Below, in pieces: positions 35,223 to 48,236 of a DNA stretch of 64,000 nucleotides. The position numbers were made by a program, and so were the translations under genes. The notes below the pieces were generated by a model. That model saw nothing but the letters and a program-made list of their open reading frames with translations, was not told the DNA's origin and did no database searches. This DNA comes from Armillaria gallica (Eukaryota > Basidiomycota > Agaricomycetes > Agaricales > Physalacriaceae). The stretch is from positions 7,440,001 through 7,504,000 of the forward strand of contig JBANDB010000002.1 in NCBI GenBank assembly GCA_037576215.1, given 5' to 3'. Position 1 is the first letter of the stretch. Each line of letters starts with the position of its first letter.

Positions 35223-37839
35223 TCACGCCTCATCCTTGGCTTCTTCCATCCTGACCCACATACCAGCCTATCGAGCAAACATCATTCAATTCAAGACAAA
35301 CAGCCAAATAACTCATAGTAAGACCGACCTTAGCATACATAGTCAAATGCAACCCAAACATAATCTTATCTCTCCCTTTAGTCGTCCCGGGAGTCTCGGT
35401 CCAACTCTTCGGAGGGATACCCTCAGCAGGTTGAGCATCCCTCGCAAGACTGAAGGCAGAGAACGTTTGGAGGAGGCGGATAAGGTAGTACGAAGCCTCG
35501 TTGTATGCAAACTAACGACGAGAAGATTTAGAAAGCGCTTTCGTCGAGACTAAAATGCTCTCACCTGTTGGCCGAGGCAAATTCTTGGACCTGCGTTGAA
35601 TGGGACGAAAATGAATGGGTTCGGAGTCAGGTATCTATGCAGACGGTTGTCGAGGAATCGATCCGGGTCGAATTCGAGAGCTGGGGGTTAAGATTAAATC
35701 AGTAAAGTAGTGGCAGCTATGTACTCGTCCTTACCGTCGGGGCCCCATAAGTCCGTCCGTCGATGCATTAAGAAAACAGAATACCCCACCCTATAGAGAT
35801 GAATCCAAGGATACGCGAATGAAACGAAGCACTGACCTTGTATCTCTCGGAACGTAATATGGCGCGCGTCCTCTGTTTGGAAGGGTTGTTGCCACTTTGG
35901 ACGAGCTAAAGCATGGAGGTCAACACAATACATAAGAGGAGCGATAAAACCCTACCGGCCGTTCATGGGACTGGGATTCGGCACGTTTAGTATCCTTCAG
36001 TTTCAGGAAATTGGCTCACTTACACCGATGGATACAATCGTAGCGTCTCTAGGTCGAAACAGTGGTCAGAAACAGCTTTAAAAAAATCAAATCACCGACG
36101 GCCGTACCATTCAGGAATGCTCGTAGATATTTCATATCACGAACGTCCTCATACGTGGGTGTCCTCGTACCGACTTTCTCCAGGATCTCCAAGCGCAAGC
36201 GAGTAGCCATTTCCGGATGCTCACACATCATATACACTGCGAAAGTCAAAAGGGAGGCGGTCTACACGATAAGTTGCTTTAAACGAAGAGATACTGAGGA
36301 GCCTACAGTGTCTCGACCAGCGACCAAGATGTTCGCAAGCTCATCCTGGATAACCTTGGTATCTATAAACATCATTGTCAGCTTTTCTCATCGTTTGAGT
36401 GGGAGAAAGCGACACGCACCATCGGTATTCTCCACGAGACGGGCCAACAACGACATACCCTCATCAACTCCATCCTTCTCATAACCCACCGCTTTAGTCT
36501 TTCCACTGAGCGCCTCCGCGAGCAGAGGCTCGACGAACTCATCGACGACTCGTCGGTGGGGTTTTACCGCGTCTGCCCAGAATTCGAAAAGCGGCCAGTA
36601 CTGCCCTCTCTGGAGGCGGAAAGCGCTCTTCTCTTGTGCCGCTGCGAAGGCCTTGACGAAAGTATTAGACGGGTGGTTGACAAAATGGGGGTTGTCGGCG
36701 AGTGGGGATCCAGCGGGGTAAGGGAGTCCAGCGGATGTCGAGTTGACATCTTTTCCAAAGAGATATTCGGTAGCGGAGTCCAGGGTGAAGCGAGCGACAA
36801 CATCCTATATGAAGGTCAATGTACGGACAGATCATTTGGGGGTCACTTACCTGAAAGTCGATTGGGTATCCCTCCCTCAACCTCGATTTAATTTGTGAGA
36901 TCGTACTGACGGCGTGTCTCTCGAAGTTGTCAAAGTCGGATATTCGGTCTTTGTTAAAGAGAGGCCTCGTCATTGTCCGATGAAACCTAATGAGAGGATC
37001 AGTGCAAGTAGACTTTGAGGAGACCTGGAAGTATAATCACTTCCAAATATCGTCTGTCGTAGGGGTGATGGTCGGCAAGGGTAACTGTGCCAAATACGCG
37101 AATGGTTCTCACCATCTGAGTTAAAGACACCCGCACCGAGAAGGGACTCCGCAGCGGCATATAAGCCATGGCCTGAAGTTGAGAGCTGATAATTCAATAG
37201 TGAACCCCGAGCTGGCCGACAAGGGCGCACCTTTTTCAAAGTCTTGAAATTGAGTCGCTAAGATAGCCTGAACGTGTCAATTAGGGGGATATAATTGAGA
37301 TGATTAGTGGTAGTCACGCACTTTGATGTGTTCTGGTTCAGTAGTAAAGATCTCGGGTAACCATCAGAACGAGAAGTGCCAAGAGGCTGCAATATAGACT
37401 CACCCGTCTGTCCGAAAAAGTGCTGAAAGTAAAGGTGTTCCCGTATTGTTCACTCCACTTCTGGAATACTTCCACTAATCATAAACCAATCATTAGTCAG
37501 AAGCACCTCTCAGAGTCCACACTCAAACGCACTAGGGTACCCATTCCTAAAACTGCGCACCCGTTCTCGCAAGATCGACAACCCGCCTCCCCGAACGCTC
37601 GGTGTCATGACCGCGCCTCGGGCGGCGGCATCCCGTTTGATCGTAAAGCTCGTTAAGCATTTGCGAGCCATCGTAAAGATGAGCTGTAAAGCCAAGGGGA
37701 CGACAAAGGAGACCCATAAAGGAAGATTGAGACCGGCTAAGGATTGGAGAACCCAGAAAGTCGAAGATGGGATGAGAACGACGAAGAACAGCGCGCGGGA
37801 CAGAAAAACGAAGCCAGGTGGTAGAGAGCTGATAGCCAT
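35223..37839 (-). CDS. Cytochrome P450, CYP63-like, copy 1
   Basis: Minus strand, ATG at 37839, TGA at 35223-35225, about a dozen short introns. Two N-terminal membrane segments ([18 protein letters not shown] and [14 protein letters not shown]) anchor it to the ER. The I-helix motif is AGRDTTAS across an intron near 36300. The ExxR helix is ETLRLYPSV near 36050. The heme-binding loop is [12 protein letters not shown] near 35580-35610, with the Cys as heme ligand. These features match the CYP52/CYP63 type of fungal monooxygenase, which often hydroxylates alkanes, fatty acids or aromatics; the substrate is not known here. It is nearly identical to copy 2 over long stretches. No stop was found in the joined exons. 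Confidence 0.9.
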
Positions 37840-38779
37840 GACAAGCAAGAATGGGAACAGACCGACTACTCTCCTTAGATATACTAGTGACGAATAGTAT
37901 TGAGTATTATTTACAGGCTATGGTCACCCATAGAAATACTGGGAGTAACCCGAAGTGACTGAATGCATCAAAGCGCGGGTAATGTCTTTCCGGATCCGTG
38001 CATCCGTCCCGTTCTTGTTTCTATCCGCATTTTGGATTCTCGTCCATGAGCGGTGGTTGGGCCGGGAAAGACGATAGCCGGTGACCGGAAGTCAGCAGCT
38101 TCGGGCGCTACACTACAAGGCGTTGTCGGCCTTGCAGAGCTTTCATTAGTATACACTCAGTACCGCAAGGAGATAAAATTACAGTTGTTTGCAGTCATGG
38201 GTGTTTTCATGAATGATGAAAGGCAGTTCGAAAGGAATCAATACCGTCCTCATCCGTCAAAAAAGGTATATCGTCGTCTGTCTAGGAGAGACTAGATTTC
38301 AATGACCTCCGAGATCGCCATAAACCACCCACAAACGCGAGCCCCTAAACCATGGTCAGGTTTATGACCAAGTTCAAACCACTCTCTTCTCTCGCACAAA
38401 ACGCATGTTACTGTCAAGCTCTGTGCAAACATGAGTTGTAATAGGTAGACGAACAATGACGATCCTTGCCTGTTCGCGAGGTTTTCCTGCCGAAATCTGG
38501 GTGAGCGGCTGGCCTCCTGCAGAATCACCCCTTATTGCCTTAGCTGGAAAGGCGACAAAATAAGAAGTGGTCACTTGGCAAAAACCATGAGTGCCAGGGG
38601 GACTGGTTGAAAAATGAAGTTTGACCAAAATCAACGAAGGACGCGTTCAGTCGCGTGCGCCTGCTACCCTCTTGCCTTGAGTTAGCTCGGTGCCATCGTG
38701 GAGAGATGGTGGTCCGAGTGAGAAGCAAAGGTACCGAGGTCGTGTGGACTGACGTCAGGTTGTTTGTTCGACGCGTCGA
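37840..38779. promoter_or_regulatory. P450-1 upstream region; MYND gene missing here
   Basis: Homologous to the upstream regions of P450-2 (43317-44050) and, more weakly, P450-3 (55939-56300). A shared block around AAGAAGTGGTCACTTGGC lies at 38560-38580 and 43890-43910. In the other modules a MYND gene follows; here the sequence passes straight into the next BTB remnant. Confidence 0.5.
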
Positions 38780-40590
38780 TATCACCTGATTCCGATCCGT
38801 CCGACTTATCAGTGATACTATCACGAGAGTCGCCATTGCCCTGGACCAACAGACGCGTTCCAAAAACTACCGTTAACGTCTCCGATTCTCAGGGCGGAGG
38901 ATTCAACAATGTCGCCTTCGACCCAGGATTCCCCACGGACTTCGCCAGTACCACCGTCGATCTCGAGGAAGGGACGAAAACCCCCCGGTTCGATGCCGGA
39001 CATGCTGAGTGCAGAGTCCGTCGCTGCCAGGCGCCAAGGGCGGACAGACGTCTGGGAGTCACGAACTGGGTTGAGATGGGATGCAAATCGTCGTGTGTGG
39101 ACGGGATGAGGAGATTATGGGGAGGGAGTAATCGGATAGTCATGGAAATTCCTCGCTTGGCAGGATGCACCAAGCGACCATCACAGCCCCATTGTGCAGT
39201 ACAAGTCTCTTTTTCCAAGGTGCGTCGCCTATTTTCACTGTTTTCACGAGGTAACACATCTTTGGGTAGTATTCCAGGACTCCAGGATTTGGTACTGGTC
39301 GAGGACCGCTGGATACAAGCGAACGTGCACGGCTACTTGAAGACTTCTATGAATCCAAAGTTGCTTCGGAAGGATTGCCAGCGATGCCACTAAGGAGTCC
39401 CTTCTCAACTACCCTCCTTGCAGCCGAGGTCAGGAATCCAGTATCGGTGATTTGAACCCGGACCGCGATAGACGTCGATACTTCCTTCGAGGATTGGGAT
39501 GGATGACTTAAGACCGGGAGGAATGGCAGCACGCCTACGAGCCATCCTATAGACGGGAAGGAAATGGATGGAAACAGTGTTTGGATTGCTCACACTGGTA
39601 ATCTCTCCGTTGTCGTGAGTCTGTTAACTCCTCCAGATACAACTGATCTAAAGGCAGATAAAACACAGCTCTCATTATCGTCAAAGTCTTCAGCCCTAGG
39701 CCTCGGCGCTCAGCATTTTGTCTCCCTCCCCAGCCAGACCTTGTCTGGCCCAGTGTGTTCTTGACGTTGGCAGGAACTTCCTGCTCTCGAGGTGAGCTTT
39801 CAACTCTTTATTTTACTTGCTCATCATCTTAAATCCGCCACGGTCGTTCTCTGCGTGACATTGATGGATCTCCCGTGCTCTTGCAAAGCGTACCGCTCGT
39901 TTTCGGTAGGCTACTGCTCTTTCATTTTGTTTCAATTTCGCTGACAGCTCTGTCATTAGGGAGGGTCAGAGTAGACGATTATGCACTCGCTTTTGGATGG
40001 CATAATCGTGGAAATAAGCGTAATCGAGCATAAGATCCATTACTTCTCAGCGCAACAAATTTTAATTATGTTTGCTGCTTTATTCCAACGTCCCTGACTA
40101 CTATGGCTCGTACTGGCACTTCTCGGAACATCAAACCAACAGCTTGAGGATACTACCAAGGATATCTCCACAGATTCCGAGCAGCGCGGCCCACCCCAGT
40201 CTCGTCCCAAGAGAAGGCGCGGGAGTCAGCGAACGGCGGCCAACAAAAAGCACAGAGCAGCTGAACAGAGCTTGGCATCTGAATCCGATGAACCAGACAG
40301 CAAACCTGTGGCTGGAGACTTTAAGTACGTGCTGATTCTTTACTTGGACATGAACTCACCAGTCCTTTCTCTGCCAGCTGGGGGAAAACGATCATGCTCT
40401 TGAATGGAGATCTTTTCAAAGTTTACCACTGGACACTTCACTGCATTTACTTACGCCCTTCTCGTTCTAGCTATCCCGACATGGAATTGAAGGTCTTGTT
40501 GGACTGCTTTACAGATGACAAGCATCGTGGCGGGTGATATGGCGCAGAAACTTTGAAGACAGTGGCTCATGCCTTGCGCCTTTAACGCAT
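38780..40590 (+). pseudogene. BTB-family gene remnant, module 2
   Basis: Plus-strand remnant. The block 38830-39010 is homologous to 50390-50590 upstream of the intact BTB gene, and 40410-40585 matches its last exon, but frames are broken. Inside, at 40105-40330, is an unrelated-looking stretch with a basic Lys/Arg-rich frame (SRPKRRRGSQRTAANKKHR), started by an ATG (MARTGTSRNIKP) and shifted by one base. It may be a fragment of another gene. The remnant lies tail to tail with P450-2. Confidence 0.55.
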
Positions 40591-40703
40591 GATTTTCCCT
40601 CGGTATTCATTTGAACTATCATGTAGTTGTATTGTTACAAGTTACGGCCGGCCCTTGAGATTCGCCATATATACTTGATCAGCTGGTCGAATCCATCAGA
40701 GCG

Positions 40704-43316
40704 TCACGCCTCATCCTTGGCTTCTTCCATCCTGACCCACATACCGGCCTATCGAGCAAACGTCATTTCAACACAAAACACCAAATAACTCAAAGACCAA
40801 CCTTAGCATACATCGTCAAATGCAACCCGAACATAATCTTATCTCTCCCTTTAGTCGTTCCGGGAGTCTCGATCCAACTCTTCGGAGGGATACCCTCGGC
40901 AGGTTGAGCATCCGTCGCAAGGCTGAAGGAAGAGAACGTTTGCAGGAGTCGAATAAGATAGTACGAAGCCTCGTTGTATGCAAACTAACGAGAGGGTTTA
41001 GGAAGCATTCTGGAGACTAAAATGCTCTCACCTGTTGGCCGAGGCAAATCCTTGGTCCTGCGTTGAATGGGACGAAAATGAATGGGTTCGGAGTCAGATA
41101 TCTATGCAGACGGCTGTCGAGGAATCGATCTGGGTCGAATTCGAGAGCTAGATTCATGCTTAAGTCAATAAGAAACTGGTAGCGATAACCGTGCCCTACC
41201 GTCCGGGCCCCATAAGTCCGTCCGTCGATGCATCAAGAAAACAGAATACCCCACCCTATAGGATCACATCAGATCAATCCAAGGGTACACGAAACACTAA
41301 CCTTGTATCTCTCGGAACGTAGTATGGCGACCGTCCTTTGTTCGGAAGGGTTGTTGCCACTTTGGACGAGCTAATGCATGGAGGTCAAGACAATACATAA
41401 GAGGAGCGATAAACCCTACCGGCCGTTCAGAGGACTGAGGTTCGACACGTTTAGTACCTTTCATTTTCAGAAAATTGGTTCACTTACACCGATGGATACA
41501 ATCGTAACGTCTCTGGATCGAAATGGTCAGAAACAGCTGAAATCGAATCTCCGACGACTGTACCATTCAGGAATGCTCGCAGATATCTCATATCACGAAC
41601 GTCCTCATACGTGGGCGTCCTTGTACCAACTTTCTTCAGGATCTCCAGGCGCAAGCGAGTAGCCATTTCCGGATGCTCACACATCATATACACTGCGAAA
41701 GTCAAAAGGGAGGCGGTCTACGCGTTCATTATCCATAACTTGCTTTAAATGACGAGACGCCGAGGAGCTTACGGTGTCTCGACCAGCGACCAAGATGTTC
41801 GCAAGCTCATCCTGAATCACCTTGGTATCTATAAACATCATTGTTAGCCTTTCTCATATTTGAACGGGAGAACGCAACACGTACCATTGGTATTCTCCAC
41901 AAGACGGGCCAACAAGGACATGCCTTCATCAACGTCCTTCCCATAACCTACCGTTTTGTCCCCTTTGATCTTTCTGGTGAGCGTCTCAGCGAGCAGAGGT
42001 TCGACAAACTCATTGACGACTTGTCGATGGGGTTTCACTGCGTCTGCCCAGAATTCGAAAAGCGGCCAGTATTGCCCTCTTTGGAGGCGAAAAGCACTCT
42101 TCTCTTGTGCCGCTGCGAATGCCTTGACAAAAGTATTAGACGGGTGGTTGACAAAATGGGGGTTGTCGGCAAGCGGAGATCCAGCAGGGTAAGGGAGTCC
42201 AGCAGATGTCGAGTTCACGTCTTTTCCAAAGAGATATTCGGTAGCGGAATCCAGGGTGAAGCGAGCGACAACATCCTATATGAAGGTTAATCAATGTACG
42301 GACAGATCGTTTAGGGGTCACTTACCTGAAAGTCGATTGGGTATCCCTCCCTCAACCTTGATTTAATCTGGGAGATCGTACTCATGGCGTGTCTCTCGAA
42401 GTTGTCAAAGTCGGAGATTCGGTCTTTGTTGAAGAGAGGTCTCGTCATTGTCCGATGAAACCTAACGAGAAGATCAGTGCAAGTAGACTTTGAGGAGACC
42501 TGGAAGTATACCCACTTCCAAATATCGTCTGTCGTAGGGGTAATGGTGAGCAAGGGTAAATGCGCCAAATACGCGAATGATTCTCACCATCTGAGTTGAA
42601 GACACCCGCACCGAGAAGGGATTCCGCAGCAGCATAAAACCCATGGCCTAAATTTGAGAGCCGATAATTCAACAGTGAACCCCGAGCTGGCCGACAAGGG
42701 CCCACCTTTTTCAAAGTCTTGAAATTGAGTTGCTAGGATCGCCTGATCATGTCGATTAGGGGGATACAGTTAGAGTGATCACTGGTTGTAACGTACTTTG
42801 ATGTGTTCTGGTTCGGTGGTAAAGATCTCGGGTAGCCATCGGAATGAGAAATGCAAAGAGGCTGCAATGTGGACCCACCCGTCTGTCTGAAAATGTGCTG
42901 AAAGTAAAGGTGTTCCCGTATTGTTCACTCCACTTCTGGAATACTTCACCTGATTATAAACCGATCGTTAGTTAGAAGCACCTCTCTCAGAGTCCACGCG
43001 CAAACGCACTAGGGTATCCATTCCTGAAACTGCGTACCCGTTCCCGCAAGATCGACAAACCGCTTCCCCGGACGCTCGGTGTCATGATCGCGCCTCGCAC
43101 GGCGGCATCCCTTTTGGTCGTAAAGCTCGTTAAGCAGTTGCGAGCCATCGTAAAGATGAGCTGTAAAGCCACAGGGACGACAAAGGAAAACCATAAAGGA
43201 AGATTGAAACCGGCTAAGGATTGGAGAACCCAGAAAGTCGAAGACGGGATGAGAACAATGAAGAACAGCGCGCGGGACAGAAAAACAAAGCCAGGAGGTA
43301 GAAAGCTGATAGTCAT
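40704..43316 (-). CDS. Cytochrome P450, CYP63-like, copy 2
   Basis: Minus strand, ATG at 43316 ([19 protein letters not shown]), TGA at 40704-40706. It has the same exon layout as copy 1: N-terminal membrane anchor, AGRDTT I-helix (about 41780), ETLRLYPSV (about 41500) and heme loop [12 protein letters not shown] (about 41045-41080). All introns I checked are GT-AG, including the one that splits the ExxR helix. It differs from copy 1 mainly by point substitutions, so the duplication is recent relative to copy 3. The substrate is unknown. It is divergent from the MYND-2 gene across about 970 bp. Confidence 0.92.
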
Positions 43317-44286
43317 GATGGGCGAGCACGAACAGAACAGACCAGTGACCAGTCCTTAGATATACTGGTGGCGAATAGTACAACCTACAGGTCACTGTCA
43401 TCCACGGGAATACTGAGAGTCATTGGAAGTGACTGAACGCATCAAAGCACGGCTATTATCTTTCCGGATCCGAACATCCGTCCTTCTCTTGCTTCCATCT
43501 GCATTCTGGATTCTCGTCATGAGCGTGGGTACAGTGGGAAAAGCCAGTTTCCGGCTTCAAGCAATACCGAATTCCGGTCAGTGGTCACAGGCGGTGGGTC
43601 CAAAACGCTGTTGTAATGACAAATGCCGTGCATTATAGCGATGACTGGAAGTCAGGATCTTCGGGTGCCAGGCTGCAGGTTCTCCCCGGCTTTCTGATTA
43701 CATTGCTGAGCTTCCATTAGTGTACACGCGCCATGCAGATAAATAGATAGACGAACAACGATGACCTCGCCTGTTTGCGAGGATTCTCTGCTGAAATCTG
43801 GGTGACTCGTGAGCGGTTGGAGAAGAATCGTTTATCCTAATAAATGCCTACCCCGAAAAGGTTAACCTTTCTACCAGAAGCTGAGAGAACAAGAAGTGGT
43901 CGCTTGGCGAAAATCAATGAGATAAAAGCAGATGGTAATTGTCAATGTTCGAAAAATCAACAAACGCGTCCAGTCACGTGCACCTGCTACCCTCAAATTC
44001 TTGCCGCCACAACTGTATCCTCGGCGAGCAGTCGACCCTAACAGTGTGAATTCTGACTATCAGTAAGCGTAAAAAATACTCTCTACAACTGAAATTTACC
44101 CTCTCTGACTGTCTGCCCTGCCAATAACCAGTTTCTCGTCTCACAGGAATCAATAATGTGAAGAAATGCCAGTGCTTCTTGTAATGCAAAGCCAAAGGTC
44201 GGTCTGGTTGGTCGCTGATTCCGGACCGACTGATTCATAAACAAACACCGCAAGCGCCGCAAACCAACATCTTCTTCGCTCACGCA
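43317..44286. promoter_or_regulatory. Divergent P450-2 / MYND-2 intergenic region
   Basis: About 970 bp between divergent start codons. It holds the conserved MYND motif ATAACCAGTTTCT (44124-44136) and the CCGGACCGACTGATTCA block (44221-44237). The P450 side is homologous to 37840-38700. No gene was seen. Confidence 0.5.
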
Positions 44287-46503
44287 ATGGACCTAGCAAC
44301 GGCGTCGCAACAGGCTCCACGAGCATATATAAGAGGATGCGCTATTCCTGTGGACTATAAAATGCCTCCTCTAGCCTTAGTTCGCGACCAAGCAGCGCAA
44401 GGTGAATTCTTCGCTGTCTAATTTCTACTCCTTGTCTGACTGGTGACAACGAACAGTTACCGAACTCGTGCGAGCTCCGATACCGCCTCTGATTTTTATT
44501 CAAAACGCTCGAGGCGAGGCTATAGGCCCCATTCCACTGGCATTGTGGTACAACCATAAGGTTCCTCAGCTCTTTCTGTTTAGCTATTTCTGCGCTGTCG
44601 AGGACGGTAAATTTTCACTGTACTTCCAGATATATACGTCTTATAAGTAGCATATAGTTCCGGAGGATATTCTGCCGCAATGCATCTGGTCGTTGGAGTG
44701 GACGATTCGTATCTTTCTGGAAGCTTCAGACGAGCAACTGAAGATATTCGCCCATATCGCGCCACAAGGGCAAGGGGACAGTATAACCGCAGAGATGGAG
44801 CGCTACGCCTCGGTGAAGCTTCCACTACAGTAGGCAGATTTCTCCATGTACTGATCAGTGATTGCATAGCTTCAAATTTGCCGATGCAAGCTGTCAGAGC
44901 ACCTACTGTGAGTAGTTCCTGTCGCGTTATTACTACGTACTTCACCTCTTATTCCTTGACAACAAACTTCTAGTACACCTCAAATGAACCAACCACTGGA
45001 AGCCCTACGCCATATTCAATGTTCCATGGAGCTGGATCAGAAGCACCACGGAAATTCCGCCGATATCTTCGTTATAAACCCGTACGTGGCCGCAATCGTA
45101 GCCGCCTCACCTCATATTGATCGTCGCCTAAAAGGGCACTATACGCTTCGTTTGCTGTATGTCTCGCACGAGCAAGAACAGATGATTTACAAGCAAAAGC
45201 AATGCTATCCCGTGTGATGAACGACATAACGTTCGAGGCAAGTTTTCGAACTATTTTTCATCGCGTCGAAGCGAAAGTCTATCTCGCTCGAGTCCTTCGA
45301 AGACTTGGGGAAGACAACGAAGCTCACAAGCTGTATGTGCATTGTTTGTGGCCTCTACTGATGTTGTCTGATAAGACCTTTAGGGAGGTATGGCTGGTCA
45401 AATGGTTCAAGAAGCATCCGCATGAATTCGGTGATGCCGTTTTGGTACAAATGTTCACTACCGACATTGAGCCGGCTGTGGATCCGGTTTTCACGGGCCT
45501 TGGTGGAACGAAATGGCTGAATCATAGGAAGGCGACGGCGAAGACCCTAATGCGTCAAGCTAGGAATTGCCGAAATTGCCGCGCTTGCGAACCGCAAGTA
45601 AAATTGTCGCTATGCTCAAAATGCCAGCATACGTATTACTGGTCAGTGAAATCTTGCTTGATTTCTTCCCAAATATTCAATCCTGAAATATTCGAAGTTC
45701 CAGAGAATGCCAGAAAACAAACTGGTCCTACCACAAGTATATCTACATTAAATGTGCTTTAAGAATTTGCTCACGCCGTACCTGAATAATACAGGGTATA
45801 TTGCAGGTGAATGCATTGGCTTGATGACTAGATATATCGTATGATGTTAATGAGGATTTCAGGGAGGATGCCGAACACTACAAAAAAATAGCGGAAATCG
45901 AGAAGATCAATGCTTCCACGGCGCAACAATTACGAGACTGGACCGATTACAGAGATAATCCCAGGCCAGAAACGGTAGAGTGCTTTGCTCATGCTCTTGG
46001 GATTGCGCGCGATGCATCACGAGGCCGGACGCACATCATATATCAGGAAGTCGAGTACGTCCCGTCCATAAAGAATCGGCTCGACAAGTTCAGATCTATA
46101 AGAGTCGGAGTTTTCAAACTGGACGATGTCTGGCAGGACCTTGAATCCAGAATGGGCCTAGACCCTGGCAAAGGGAAGGCGTATGTCCGCGAGATGCTTG
46201 AGGAGTTTGATCTTGAACCTGCAAAAGGGCGGGTCGGAGGACCACCCATTCCTATCTTCAATTTGATGTTCTCGGCCAAAAACAATCTCCCAATCTATCT
46301 TGGAATGAGTGCGTTGTTTTCACTCCTCGAAAGGTCTCTTACGATGTTGCTTCCCAATTTCAGGCCGGATTTCGCGGCAGAAGCTAGTATTCATGCGACC
46401 CAACCCGGACTGGAGACGGGATCTGAATATGAAAGGTGATGAACCGGCTGCTCACTTCAAGTTACGCGGCGGCAAGATTCGAGATGCCGAATTTGTCTTC
46501 TGA
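44287..46503 (+). CDS. MYND-type zinc finger protein, copy 2
   Basis: ATG at 44287 (MDLATASQQAPRAYIRG). Exon pattern as in copy 1. The finger at about 45560-45735 reads CRNCRACEPQVKLSLCSKCQHTYYC, with the last Cys formed across an intron, then SRECQKTNWSYHK. After a longer intron (about 45738-45862) it continues EDAEHYKKIAEIEK, then ALGIARDASRGRTHIIYQEV. The main frame ends at TGA (46436-46438, after GSEYER), yet the next bases encode the conserved tail GGKIRDAEFVF in the +1 frame to a TGA at 46501-46503. Tail to tail with the basic protein gene (186 bp apart). The binding partner is unknown. Confidence 0.8.
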
Positions 46504-46688
46504 AGGTATGATTCAAATCGTAACTATCTACTAGACACGAATGGCTAACGCTGTAAGCAGACATGCCCACGATATGCGCAGGAAAGTGAACTGGACAGTT
46601 TGTTCCATGGACCATGACACGCCGTATATCACAGTAACCGTTATAGACTAAGTAGCGTAAAAAGTGTGGTTGAACATGTATTGGCAAT

Positions 46689-47458
46689 TCAAGAAATACA
46701 CACCACTTCCATGCATCTCAGAAAACCGAGTTCTCTACGAAGATATTTTCCCTTCAAGCAGGCAGGACTAATCATGGCCTCGCAAAGTATTTCTTCTAAC
46801 CAGCCCTTCAGCAAGCGGACTGGATCCAGTACTGCGTGGAGCTTCTCCATCTCGCCCACAGTACCCCCCGAAGTCAAAATGACCCGTTCTTGCTCACGCA
46901 GTGACTGCTCGAGGGAAGACACCTCTAGAACGGCATCGTCGAGGAGACTGCGAAAGCCCTGGGGGCGATCGACAGTGACGCTTCGCTGATATTCCTGATA
47001 CAGGATGTCGGCGTGGAATTGTGGTGAGCCCATTGTAAGTATTGTGAACTTTGCGGAGAGGCGATCAACTTGGTCCATTGCTTCAGTCAATGGCGTACAG
47101 CGCCTGTAAAGCAACAATCTGTTTACAGACGACATTTTTGAGATGGAATGACATACTGGGTGTGTGGGTAACCGATACTCGCCTGAAATTCAACGGGCTG
47201 TGACCCTTGTTGACTGTCCAGCAGCTCGAGACTAGGATTTGGTAAGAAATTGCGTCACCGTGGAGAAAGGAACTCAGCGTACCTGCTCTCATTTCGTTGG
47301 CTCTTCTTCCGTTTATAGGTCTCCCGTCGTCTTTGGTTGATCGAGTCGCGCTTCCTACATATAACCACGTCAGCAAGTAGACAATACACGTACAAACCAC
47401 TGTACTTTGCATAGCTGCGACGACTACAAGCGTTATGTGCGGCCCGACGGTCCTCCAT
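46689..47458 (-). CDS. Basic/coiled-coil hypothetical protein, copy 2
   Basis: Minus strand, ATG at 47458, TGA at 46689-46691, three introns. The strongly basic N-terminus (RRAAHNACSRRSYAKY, then RKRDSINQRRRETYKRKK) resembles the basic regions seen in a mushroom-specific family of unknown function. It could be a DNA-contact or nuclear localisation region. The middle reads ELLDSQQGSQPVEF. The C-terminal helical part contains DRPQGFRSLLDDAVLEVSSL and GWLEEILCEAM. Its partner copy is at 59811-60623 and both follow a MYND gene. A bZIP-like role is conceivable, but no clear leucine zipper is visible. Confidence 0.7.
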
Positions 47459-48236
47459 ATGAAGGGAACTTGAAAGCGAAGCTTTTGTGGGACCAGAAGT
47501 CGCAATAGATACTCTCCGAAACGAGAAGCGAAAAAAAATTGCATATCTACGGCGAACTTGAAATATATAGTTGCTGGACCACAGGAGTTGTGCACAACTC
47601 AGGACTTGTATCTGTGCACAGGTCAGGACTTGTAATTATGTAAACGGCGAACAACGAGTGGACGTCGGATCAGAAGAACTGTCAGTATGGTGAGCTAAAA
47701 TGTATAATCCCTTAGGCTCCCGGTGTTGCTCTGCGACTTCTTCGCGCGTCAGCATCATCAAAGAGCGGTCACAGGAAAAGAGAAGGCAACCGCACAGGTA
47801 GGGGTAAGCGGTAACACAAAGGAAGAGGGCAGACTGAAAGCTATCATAAGAATTAGTATGTTCGTCAATGCCGCAAATTAACCTTCGTGCAGTGATTGTG
47901 CTTCTCCATTATGCCGCTGTGTCCTCAATTTGAGTGTGTATCCACCTTCAGAAATTCGTGCTGAGTACTCAAGCGAACCCGCACCAGGCGGGTGGAAAAA
48001 GGAGATGCGGATGAGCGTATCGATGCCACGTTGAAGGTGATCCTGCTGACGGAGAAAGTAAACTTTGCTTCTATTGATGGTGAAGCAAACGCTGGCGACT
48101 GGTATTTTACAGATAGTAGTTCTTGTGCGACTCGAAGGTAGTACCGCATACAACCGCATCTTACGTGACCGTAATTATGGATTAATGCCGGGGTTAATGT
48201 TTCAATAAACAGCTTTTCGCTGACGCACTTGTCGAG
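47459..48236. other. Intergenic stretch with a 25-bp direct repeat
   Basis: A near-direct repeat, TGTGCACAACTCAGGACTTGTA and TGTGCACAGGTCAGGACTTGTA, lies at about 47590-47640 upstream of the basic protein gene. Two overlapping minus-strand frames at 47878-48159 are unrecognised. Confidence 0.4.

Noticed and set aside
39405..39480. tRNA-like TTTGAACCCGGACC (minus GGTCCGGGTTCAAA)
   Set aside because: No matching acceptor stem, D-arm or anticodon stem could be folded around it.
29880..46000. Apparent loss of a zinc-binding Cys (Trp instead) and apparent frameshift after the finger in the MYND copies
   Set aside because: Placing the intron as TACTG|GTCAGT restores YC in all three copies. The supposed frameshift region of copy 2 lies inside the next intron.
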